Of a stretch of 64,000 nucleotides of DNA, positions 35,295-42,983 are shown one piece after another. How positions within the stretch are numbered: position 1 is the first letter of the stretch; every line of letters starts with the position of its first letter. Origin of the DNA: Phycisphaerales bacterium (GTDB lineage: Bacteria; Planctomycetota; Phycisphaerae; UBA1845; UTPLA1). A program made the position numbers and the translations under genes. The stretch is from positions 868,001-932,000 of the forward strand of contig JACKHI010000001.1 of NCBI GenBank assembly GCA_020639075.1, in the 5' to 3' direction. The notes below the pieces were generated by a model. The model did not search any database. It was not told the DNA's origin and worked only from the letters and a program-made list of their open reading frames with translations.

Positions 35295-35625
35295 CGAGGT
35301 TCCTCCTTGAAGGTTCGATGACTACACGGATGCCTGAGCCACAGCAGCTCAGGTCTCACCATCCAGTGTAAAAAGGAGCGCACAAGCGCCGGGGCCGGTC
35401 CGACGAATGCGCGGCCGCAGAGTTATTAGTCGTTAATTGAGCTTGACTTACGGAAGGGCGAGGTCGCGACAAGACGTGACCGGAGATTCGCGGTGGATAA
35501 CGGTTTTCGAACCACATTCTGGCGCCCAGTCCCTCACCTGAATGCAACACACGGCGGCTCGCGGCATACGGCATCTCGTCCAGCGGCTTCAAATGCAGGA
35601 GCTTGAGACCGCAAGGTAGCGGTTA
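35295..35625. promoter_or_regulatory. Upstream region of the packaging cassette with inverted repeat
   Basis: About 330 bp. CCTGAGC (35333-35339) and GCTCAGG (35346-35352) form a perfect 7-bp inverted repeat about 40 nt upstream of the methyltransferase ATG. No gene seen in the remainder. Confidence 0.4.
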
Positions 35626-36327
35626 TCAATCTTCCAATTCACGAGCCTTGGACAATGCTGAAGCTACCAGCCCAGCCGGAACAGCAACGATGCCCAGGCC
35701 AATCAGCAACACGAAGAAGGTGAAAACGCGTCCACCAGCCGTAATAGGATAGACATCACCGTAACCGACAGTGGTCAGCGTACAGGTCGCCCACCACAAC
35801 GCATCAAACACGGATGCGAACACATCGGGCTGAGCCTCGTTCTCGCAGTAGTAAATCCCGACCGCCGAAAAATAAAGCAGCAGAAGCGTGACGAGGGCGT
35901 AAAGAACAAGTTCTTCGCGGGCGATGTGAAGCGCTCGATGAAATCGGCGAATCGCTCTGCTGTATCGCACAAGCTTGAATGCACGAAAAAGGCGGAGAAG
36001 CCGGAAGGCACGAATGGATCGGAGGTCGACACCTGTGGCGAGATAAAATGGCAGGATCGATAGCAGGTCGATGATTCCAAAGAAGCTGAACGCAAACCTC
36101 AGCCTTCGATCCGCGATCATCAGGCGCAGCAGATACTCCAGCGTGAAAATGATCACGGTGACAATCTCGATGTATCGAAGCCATCGGCGTGCGTCTTCAG
36201 ACAGGTTAGGCAACGTCTCGATCGAGAACGTGATGAGTGATAGGACAATCAGCGATTGAATCGCAAGGTCGAACAGACGCCCCCATCGCGTATCGCAGCT
36301 CTCGATAATGCTTCGAAATCGATTCAT
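35626..36327 (-). CDS. Voltage-gated-type potassium ion channel
   Basis: A 233-residue six-helix ion transporter. S1-S3 occupy about 17-95; S4 carries regularly spaced arginines (LRSIRAFRLLRLFRAFKLVR, 102-121). S5 and the pore follow, with the K+ selectivity filter TVGYGD (186-191) and S6 (VFTFFVLLIGLGIVAVPAGL). It should form a tetrameric K+ channel in the inner membrane, gated by voltage. Length and layout are those of small bacterial Kv channels. It is a lone gene between mobile remnants, and the only clearly housekeeping-like gene nearby. Confidence 0.92.
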   Translation of the reverse strand: MNRFRSIIESCDTRWGRLFDLAIQSLIVLSLITFSIETLPNLSEDARRWLRYIEIVTVIIFTLEYLLRLMIADRRLRFAFSFFGIIDLLSILPFYLATGVDLRSIRAFRLLRLFRAFKLVRYSRAIRRFHRALHIAREELVLYALVTLLLLYFSAVGIYYCENEAQPDVFASVFDALWWATCTLTTVGYGDVYPITAGGRVFTFFVLLIGLGIVAVPAGLVASALSKARELED

Positions 36328-36797
36328 TGACCCTCCCCTTGACGGGCCGGCAACAGGTTCTTAGCTTGAAGCATATGTCAGACTGGGATTGCGGTACACG
36401 GATGGTCGCCAAGTGCTGCGCGGAGATTGTGTCGCGAAGATCGGCCGGTCTAGCCACCTAATTGGCGTCGAGACTAAATCGTCATTCTGCGCATCTGAAG
36501 CAGAATGGTCGAGCGTCAACCCAAGTCTCGCCATGCAAACTCAGCAACACCCGTGTCAGGTCGATTCGAACGTTGAATTGCAGGGTTGGTCGTGAGAAGC
36601 CCGCGTTGAACGGCATGAATATGGTGCTGAGCGCGTTCCGGGCGCTTGGTCCGGCTCGAAAGCTGATACTGCGCTGCCTCTAGAGTGCCACTCGAACCCC
36701 GTATGCTTTCTTTATTCAGCCGACGACGATTCTGGCCGCGCCAGCGCCGAAACTCAAGCGATTTCACAGATGGTATGCCGGGCTACAATCTCAATCC
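36328..36797. other. Intergenic region upstream of integrase-type IS
   Basis: About 470 bp. It carries the third dispersed repeat copy (36711-36773) and no supported gene. The left end of the integrase element should lie within it, but I could not pair it with an inverted repeat on the right. Confidence 0.4.
36711..36773. repeat. Dispersed ~60-bp repeat, copy 3
   Basis: Runs from TTTATTCAGCCGACGACGAT to AGCGATTTCACAGATGG and contains CTGGC-CGC-GCCAG, a small hairpin. It ends 24 bp before the integrase gene. Copies at 8827-8881 and 12067-12132 have no integrase beside them. Confidence 0.75.
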
Positions 36798-37874
36798 ATG
36801 TTCTCGAATCTTTGGAATCTCCTCGTGATCGCGCTCGCCGGATGGATCAACCCGGAGCAAGCGGCTGTCGTCGATTACCTCCGTGAAGAAAACCGCGTGC
36901 TTCGTGAGCTTGTCCCAGACAAGCGAATTCGGTTGAACGACGACCAGCGACGGCGGCTGGCCGTCAAGGGCAAGGCGCTTGGACGCTGGCTCCTCGACAC
37001 CTGCTGCGGCATCGTCACGCCGGACACCGTTCTTCCTTGGCATCGTAAACTCGTCGCTGCCAAGTATGACGGCACTGCGAATCGCGGCCCCGGAAGGCCG
37101 CGTGTTGATTCTGAGATCTGCAATCTCGTCGTGCGCATGGCCACCGAGAATCGGTCGTGGGGATACAGACGCATCCAAGGCGCGCTGTCCAACCTCGGCC
37201 TCGAAGTCTCTGAATCCACCGTGCGGCGCATTCTCAAAGACCATGGCATCGAGCCGGCGCCGGACCGATCCCGGAAAATGTCATGGGCCGAGTTTCTGCG
37301 TAGCCATTGGGATTCTCTGGCTGCAGCCGACTTCTTCACGGTCGAAGTCTGGTCTCGCTCTAGGCTTGTTCGATATGCCGTTTTTTTCGTCATCGAGCTC
37401 TCAAGCCGGCGCGTCGAGATTGCCGGCATCGCACCCAATCCAAACGGACTCTGGATGGTCCAACTTGCCCGCAACCTGACAGATGGCATTGATGGCTTCC
37501 TTCGGGACAAGCGTTACCTCATTCATGACCGCGATCCGCTGTACACCACAGCATTCCGATCAACGCTGAAATCCGCGGATGTTCGCTCGCTGAAGCTGCC
37601 GGCAAAAAGTCCGAATCTGAACGCAAACGCGGCGCGATTTGTACGATCGATCAAATCGGAATGTCTCGATCGGATGATCTTCTTCGGCGAGAAGCACCTC
37701 CGCGTCGCGATTGCACAGTTCATCGAGCATTATCACCGCGAACGGAATCATCAAGGCATCGGTAACGCATTGATTGAACGTCCAAATGAACAGGCCGGCG
37801 ACCGCGTCACCCCCATCGCATGTCGCTCGCGCCTCGGTGGCTTGTTCAAGTTCTATCATCGCGCTGCCGCCTGA
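36798..37874 (+). CDS. Integrase-core transposase with altered DDE glutamate
   Basis: A 358-residue rve-type transposase: N-terminal HTH region, RSWGYRRIQGALSNLG, then the integrase core with Asp178 (AAADFF) and Asp244/246 (LIHDRDPLYT). In relatives the third catalytic residue is the Glu of NAYAERFVRSIK; here the stretch reads NANAARFVRSIK, with Asn277 and Ala279 instead of Tyr and Glu. Two single-base changes (TAC to AAC, GAG to GCG) would explain it, so the enzyme is probably inactive. The rest (HYHRERNHQGIGN) is intact. No inverted repeats were found. Likely a recently disabled IS transposase. Confidence 0.85.
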   Translation: MFSNLWNLLVIALAGWINPEQAAVVDYLREENRVLRELVPDKRIRLNDDQRRRLAVKGKALGRWLLDTCCGIVTPDTVLPWHRKLVAAKYDGTANRGPGRPRVDSEICNLVVRMATENRSWGYRRIQGALSNLGLEVSESTVRRILKDHGIEPAPDRSRKMSWAEFLRSHWDSLAAADFFTVEVWSRSRLVRYAVFFVIELSSRRVEIAGIAPNPNGLWMVQLARNLTDGIDGFLRDKRYLIHDRDPLYTTAFRSTLKSADVRSLKLPAKSPNLNANAARFVRSIKSECLDRMIFFGEKHLRVAIAQFIEHYHRERNHQGIGNALIERPNEQAGDRVTPIACRSRLGGLFKFYHRAAA

Positions 37875-37974
37875 CTTCATTGCGACTCGACCAGAACCCA
37901 ACGCACCCTTGCGGAACCAATCGACGCGGCAAAGCCCCTGCATCGATACGCCCGGTTCCTGTCGCACCGACCCC

Positions 37975-38067
37975 ACGCGGCCCGGGGGAAAACTGATCCC
38001 GGCGCGAAAGCGGCTTATCGACCGCCGTCGGGCCTCACTGCGGCCACGATCGAGTTTTGAAACCAAA
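37975..38067. repeat. Dispersed intergenic repeat, copy A
   Basis: GCTTATCGACC, GCCTCACT and CGAGTTTTGAAACCA occur in the same order at 45530-45642. The copies are diverged but share spacing. Function unknown; both lie beside mobile-element debris. Confidence 0.5.
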
Positions 38068-38360
38068 CGGGGGCCCGAATTCACCATATTTACCGCCTGT
38101 GACGGGCTCGCCGTAGTACATCGGCGGATCGAGTTTCGGAACGACGATGACAGGCGGCCTGGCGATTCTTGCCGTCGCCACCGCCATCTCCAGGGCATCC
38201 GGTCCATCGTCGTGCTTCGCCTTCGGGAAGAGTCGCAGTTGTTCGAGCAGCTGCGTGTGACGCCGACTGAATTTCAAAGTCCCCGAGCGTACCAGCGGCT
38301 GCAGGCTTTGGATCCGACCGATCTTGTCGGTCGTGTGAACGATCGGCTCGACGGGAAGGT
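38035..38360 (-). pseudogene. C-terminal fragment of a large terminase fused to an IS remnant
   Basis: The frame contains KIGRIQSLQPLVRSGTLKFS and HDDGPDALEMAVATARIARP, almost identical to the end of the intact terminase at 31754. Upstream it breaks at about 38360 into IS sequence, and downstream it reads past the normal end into unrelated codons to 38035. The ATPase half is absent. It is closer to the intact gene than the fragment at 20929 is. Confidence 0.8.
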
Positions 38361-38512
38361 ACGGTCCGGCCCTGAGCGATCGCCACGTCGGCCTCACGCA
38401 ATTTATTGACGATCTCCTCCGCCTTGAATCGCTTCCTGCTCATCTGCTTTCCTCCTGATTCAGGGCCTGGATCCTAATCCATGGCCCGGTCTGATTTCAG
38501 GGGGAAAGGTCA
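38361..38512 (-). mobile_element. Left-end remnant of the IS3-family element
   Basis: The reverse complement starts with the IS tip TGACCTTTCCCCCTGAAATC (38512 inward) and runs through the orfA start (MSRKRFKAEEIVNKLREADV) before joining terminase sequence at about 38361. It is very close to 21674-21830. Everything 3' of that point in the IS is gone, consistent with an IS-adjacent deletion that also removed the terminase 5' half. Confidence 0.85.
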
Positions 38513-38676
38513 CTTCGGCCAACGCGAAGAAATCGAGCCGCCCCGCCGGCGAACTTGTCGCGTTCGCGCTGCCGATCCTAACCGATTTACTAACTCTCAC
38601 TTTGGACCAGGATTCGGGTATCCGTCGCCTGAGGTCGCCATTCCTGTTCAATTCGCGGCACACGGCAGGTAATCCA

Positions 38677-41600
38677 CTACGGCGCAAGAAGGAGATTCGC
38701 AAACGACTGGATGTCCCCGCCGTCTGCCAAGCCGTCAAGACTCACGTCCGCACCAAGCAACGGGCACTCGGTATAGGTTGACGAAAAACCAAGAGGATCG
38801 GTTACTGCCAATACAAATGCTGGGATGTCGTTCGTGTTGACGACACCGTCACAGTTTACGTCCCCAAGAGGCAGTGGTGCCGGAATGTAGTTCAATGTCG
38901 AGGTGCAACTTGTGATCGTTAAGCCGGGCGGCAACGGCCCGCCGTTTGCCCCGGTAAACATTCCTATGCTGATCGAACCGGGCAACGTGACTCCGACTGT
39001 TGCAGCACCCGCAATGACTCCATAAAGTCCGTAGCTCATGGCGCTCGCTTCCGCCTCGACTGTGCCGGTGATGTGCACATCCACGAAGTTTTCTCCAGGC
39101 GCTAAGTCGACTCCGACGACAGCGCTAACGTCAATGTCTTGGGAGTTGAGAATGACCGTTGTGGATTCAACTTCAAGCACCATCGCCGGAACAGCCTCGC
39201 CGCCAAGGAAGCCTTCTAGTGATAATTTCGCCTTGCCATATGTGTCGCCTGGGTCACCAAAACTTTCGGCTGCATAGATCATGCCGGAAACATGCAAAGG
39301 AAGTTCAACTCTGGTCGCAATTGGTGAAAACACTCGAATCGAATCACACAACACGACGGTCCCCTTCGCCGTGAGCTTTACCGGCCCTCCAGCACCGATA
39401 TTGAATGCATACAAATAAATATTCCCGTCTAGGTGCCCCAATTCCTCCGTAACTTCCTCTCCACACGGTGTTATCGACGGCACGAGGTCATCGAGGTCGA
39501 ATCCTTCGGAGGCAACCTTTGTCGCCGCATCTATCGCACTTACAAAATCGTAACCGAGATCGAGCGATCCCGTTGTTGGGCCGGCCGAAAAGTCGGTCGT
39601 TACCGTTACGCCCATGAAGTCTATCTCGGCACAGCGGCGTATGATTGCAGCTGCAGCGTTGACAGGCAGCCAAGGCGATTCTAGTCCGGGCTTCGTATAC
39701 GTCTTGGTCAAATTGACGCTCATGGGTGTCCCACCCGGGCAAGAGGTCGACCGTGGCCCGGCCCCTCCTCCTCCTCCTGCACCGCCTAGGCAGTTGTCGC
39801 ACGCGTCGCCGACTCCATCACCGTCGAGATCCTCTTGTAGGGGGTTGATATCAAAACGGCAGTTGTCACACGCGTTGCCGAGGCCATCGTTGTCGTCGTC
39901 TCGCTGAGCGGCGTTCGCTACCTGGGGGCAGTTGTCTTCACCATCAGCCACGCCGTCATTGTCGATGTCGACAATGTCGCACGCGTCACCAATGCCATCG
40001 CCATCGGCATCTTCCTGAAGCGAATTGCTTGCTTGGGGACAATTGTCGGATACATCGGGCACGCCATCGTTATCATCATCGAGATCACACGCATCCCCCT
40101 GTGGATCACCATCCAAGTTGGCTTGGTCTGGATTGGCAGCCAGCGGGCAATTATCGTCATTGTCGTCGATGCCATCTCCGTCGGCGTCCGACTCACAGGC
40201 GTCTCCAACTCCATCGCTGTCGCTATCCGCCTGGTCAGAATTCGATACCAGCGGGCAGTTGTCGATCAGATTCGGGACTCCATCGTTTTCAATATCCGGG
40301 TCACACAAATCGCCCACGCCATCCCCATCGGTGTCGGACTGGAGTGGATTCACGATCAGGTCGCAATTGTCCTGTTCGTCTGCAATTCCGTCATTGTCGT
40401 CATCGTCATCACATGCATCTCCAAGGCCATCCTCGTCGGCATCAAACTGTTCTGGGTCTGAGACTCCAGGGCAGAGGTCGTTCTCATTGAGAATACCATC
40501 CCCATCGATGTCAGGGTCACATCCATCCGCAAGGCCGTCGTTGTCCAAGTCTCCGAGTGGGAATACGAGCGCGGCACTGTGGCTAGTCACCGTATAGCAC
40601 AAGTTTGAGACAATGCAATCGTAGTTGCCCTCGTCGCCGTCTTGTGCAGAGCTAATGGTCAATGAATCGGTAGTCGCGCCGATGATCATTGAACCATGCC
40701 CTGTTGCCCCGTCTGAAAGGGGCTGACCATCGTGTCGCCATTGAAACGTATGCGGAGCTGTTCCGCCCGGTGTCACAGCAAAAACGGCATCCGTTCCTTG
40801 GCAGGAAATGGCTGGCTCGGGGTTGGCAGCAACGAACGCCACCGTGGTCCCATCGCTTCGTACGCCGGTCAGTCGAACGAAATCGACACCGGAATCGTCG
40901 CTTACCACAAAGTCCAAATACCCGTGGACATTGATCTGAGGCAATAAGCTTATGGTGCCACCGCCTTGCTGGGTGGCTAGCGGCAGTGCCGCCAAGTCGA
41001 GGGTGACAAGCCGCTCATCGCCTAATCGCCAAGGCACCGGCTGTCCGGATCCATCGGTGAACAATGCTTCGGTCGAATTGCCACTCCCGAAGTAACGTGT
41101 CCAGAAGTACGCGTTGTCACCCTGGTTCTCGAATTCTGCGGCAGCGCCTGAACCGATAGCAAAGCCGAGGCGAATCAGGTCGGTGCCTTCGGCATTCTGC
41201 TGGTTGGAACCACCAGCCTGGACGCGAAACTCCAAGGTGGCAGAGACGAGGTCGCCGGGCAAGCCGGAAAAAGTGTGTGCAACTGACCGATTGGGGGTCG
41301 CGTCGGCTGGTGCGACACTTGGAACCATGTCGAAGTCCAAGAGATCGCGAGGATTCTGGTTGAAGAGGGCATCTTCCAGTGATGTGCTTGGGCTGGCAGC
41401 ATCGCGCGGGAGAGCGAAACCGTCGTCATTGCCGCCGATTTCATCGACGTCGCTACACTCGCAATAGACGTCGAGCGTCGCGGAGTTGCTGACCACGCTG
41501 CCGCAGGAATTGGAAACAACGCAGTCGTAGAAACCGGCGTCTGCTGCATTTGCGCTCGCGATAACAAGAGTCGCGGATTCGGCGGTCGGGTTACTAGCAT

Positions 41601-42435
41601 GATCAATGGATGTGCCACCTCGGCGCCATTGGTATGACAAGAAACCAGTATGGACCTGCACGACCTGAAACGATATGGTCAGATTAGGACATGTGTCGGC
41701 TGGCAATGGATGCTGAATAATTTGCACTGCGCCTTGAGGCTCGGACAAAAACTCTGCGATTCCCTTGTCAGCGCTAGATAGAGGGCCGTCATTCCACCTT
41801 CCGTTAGCGTACCTCCCTAGATAGGCGTGGTTGCTTCCTTGACCGCCATTGGGTTCGCCGGCGTTCCAATTTGTATAGAACGTGCTTTCACCGTTTGACC
41901 ATACCCAGACGCCCTCGACTGCAGAATCTGTGAAGCCAATCCAGAATCTATTGGGATGATAAACAGTTGACGTATCCTGAAAAGGGCCGAATTGCTGGAC
42001 TAGGAATTGTTGCTCAGCGGCTGACCCGATCGCAACGAGAGTTCCTGGCGAGGGACACGCGTTGCGGGCCCACGATTCGCACGCATGCCAATCTCCTTGC
42101 AGACGTATGTACCAATGCCCATTTCCTCCGCTTTCTTCGGGCCACTGCACCGCATGCCCGATAGGTTGGGCCGTAGCCTGACCGGCGTAGGACAGAATCG
42201 ACAGAATGACAGCAATGGCTCGCAATACCCGCGGACCCAGGATTTGATGTGAGATAATGCAACTAACAGAGGCCGGGCTGGCGACATCAGTCCATTCGGG
42301 TCGCCTTGGGAGCCGCGGGTTTCGCGGCATCTCACTGTCGCCAAGAGTGATCGTGCTACTCGCACTCATTTTTTCTCCCATGACGATTGCAATTGGCATG
42401 AAGCATGCTTCTCGCCTCGCAAATTTCGCCCGCAA
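38677..42435 (-). CDS. Large secreted C-type-lectin / Ig / TSP3 / dockerin protein
   Basis: A protein of up to 1252 residues. A hydrophobic signal segment (LRAIAVILSILSYAGQATA) lies unusually far in, at about 71-89, so a TTG near 42225 may be the true start. A C-type-lectin-like domain follows (about 105-235: WHACESWARNACP, WIGFTDSAVEGVWVW, NWNAGEPNGGQGSNHAYLG), then an Ig-like domain, a module shared with the next gene (about 330-545), a second Ig-like domain and seven or so TSP3 repeats (about 630-880). A unique beta region leads to a dockerin-like end (GDVNCDGVVNTNDIPAF, GADVSLDGLADGGDIQSF). Lectin and Ig domains suggest binding of glycans or proteins outside the cell. Confidence 0.82.
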   Translation of the reverse strand: MRAKFARREACFMPIAIVMGEKMSASSTITLGDSEMPRNPRLPRRPEWTDVASPASVSCIISHQILGPRVLRAIAVILSILSYAGQATAQPIGHAVQWPEESGGNGHWYIRLQGDWHACESWARNACPSPGTLVAIGSAAEQQFLVQQFGPFQDTSTVYHPNRFWIGFTDSAVEGVWVWSNGESTFYTNWNAGEPNGGQGSNHAYLGRYANGRWNDGPLSSADKGIAEFLSEPQGAVQIIQHPLPADTCPNLTISFQVVQVHTGFLSYQWRRGGTSIDHASNPTAESATLVIASANAADAGFYDCVVSNSCGSVVSNSATLDVYCECSDVDEIGGNDDGFALPRDAASPSTSLEDALFNQNPRDLLDFDMVPSVAPADATPNRSVAHTFSGLPGDLVSATLEFRVQAGGSNQQNAEGTDLIRLGFAIGSGAAAEFENQGDNAYFWTRYFGSGNSTEALFTDGSGQPVPWRLGDERLVTLDLAALPLATQQGGGTISLLPQINVHGYLDFVVSDDSGVDFVRLTGVRSDGTTVAFVAANPEPAISCQGTDAVFAVTPGGTAPHTFQWRHDGQPLSDGATGHGSMIIGATTDSLTISSAQDGDEGNYDCIVSNLCYTVTSHSAALVFPLGDLDNDGLADGCDPDIDGDGILNENDLCPGVSDPEQFDADEDGLGDACDDDDDNDGIADEQDNCDLIVNPLQSDTDGDGVGDLCDPDIENDGVPNLIDNCPLVSNSDQADSDSDGVGDACESDADGDGIDDNDDNCPLAANPDQANLDGDPQGDACDLDDDNDGVPDVSDNCPQASNSLQEDADGDGIGDACDIVDIDNDGVADGEDNCPQVANAAQRDDDNDGLGNACDNCRFDINPLQEDLDGDGVGDACDNCLGGAGGGGGAGPRSTSCPGGTPMSVNLTKTYTKPGLESPWLPVNAAAAIIRRCAEIDFMGVTVTTDFSAGPTTGSLDLGYDFVSAIDAATKVASEGFDLDDLVPSITPCGEEVTEELGHLDGNIYLYAFNIGAGGPVKLTAKGTVVLCDSIRVFSPIATRVELPLHVSGMIYAAESFGDPGDTYGKAKLSLEGFLGGEAVPAMVLEVESTTVILNSQDIDVSAVVGVDLAPGENFVDVHITGTVEAEASAMSYGLYGVIAGAATVGVTLPGSISIGMFTGANGGPLPPGLTITSCTSTLNYIPAPLPLGDVNCDGVVNTNDIPAFVLAVTDPLGFSSTYTECPLLGADVSLDGLADGGDIQSFANLLLAP
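40842..41529. repeat. 688-bp duplicated coding module, copy 1
   Basis: Nearly identical to 43454-44141 with no length difference. It encodes the region from YCECSDVDEIGGNDDG to RLTGVRSDGTTV. Confidence 0.85.
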
Positions 42436-42983
42436 TCGAATAGCCTTTTAGAAAAGGAAACCGATCCTCTTCCAGGATTTAGGTAGCCTTGAAACACCTG
42501 AGCAACTCGGTTACTACGTGGGGCATGCCGTATCGAGTTTGGCCGTGTCCTTTCGTTCGGAAAGATTGCGGATGTTAATGAGCTGCTGCCACGGTATATT
42601 GTCCACTGCAGAATTCTTGTTTGTAGGACGAACAGCAGGACGAACACTGGTTGCGATTACCCATCATGACCGACCCCCATGCGATTGAGCCCGGGAACAG
42701 AACTGAAGCGGCCAGTCTCGACCGTGGCCGCATGATACAGCATGGATGTTCCGGTAAAGCAATGTTGATTGGGGTGGCAAGAAAAATTTCCCTAGGGACA
42801 GGACGCTCGTTCGGAACGGCGTAGTGCAAACGCACAAATCGAGGAAACGTGTGCTATCGTCTCCCCGCGAAGCACACCGCTTCGCAGTCGTTAGGATTCG
42901 CAAACGCGAACCGCCTGACGCCCAAGTGAAGGCCTTCACTTGGAGTTGCCCCGGCTTTCTTACAGATCGTGGGCGACAGCGAA
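42436..42983. promoter_or_regulatory. Upstream region of the lectin/TSP3 gene
   Basis: About 550 bp between two same-strand secreted-protein genes. It carries the hairpin-rich repeat at 42826-42943 and no supported gene. The promoter of the lectin gene is expected between the repeat and 42435. Confidence 0.45.
42826..42943. repeat. Hairpin-rich intergenic repeat, copy 1
   Basis: About 118 bp, similar to 45247-45365. It contains GCGAAGC-ACACC-GCTTCGC, TTCGC-AAAC-GCGAA, and at its end a 22-bp perfect palindrome centred on AAGGCCTT (42922-42943). The first two hairpins are conserved between copies. It lies about 390 bp upstream of a secreted-protein gene. Confidence 0.75.

Noticed and set aside
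36516..36767. Minus-strand gene starting within the dispersed repeat
   Set aside because: The frame differs downstream of the repeat at each of the three copies, so no full gene is conserved; kept only as an observation about the repeat.
37876..38000. 5' end of a group II intron on the minus strand (GTGCGACAGGAACC near 37955)
   Set aside because: Starts like some introns, but I could not follow domain I pairing and there is no reverse transcriptase; evidence too thin.
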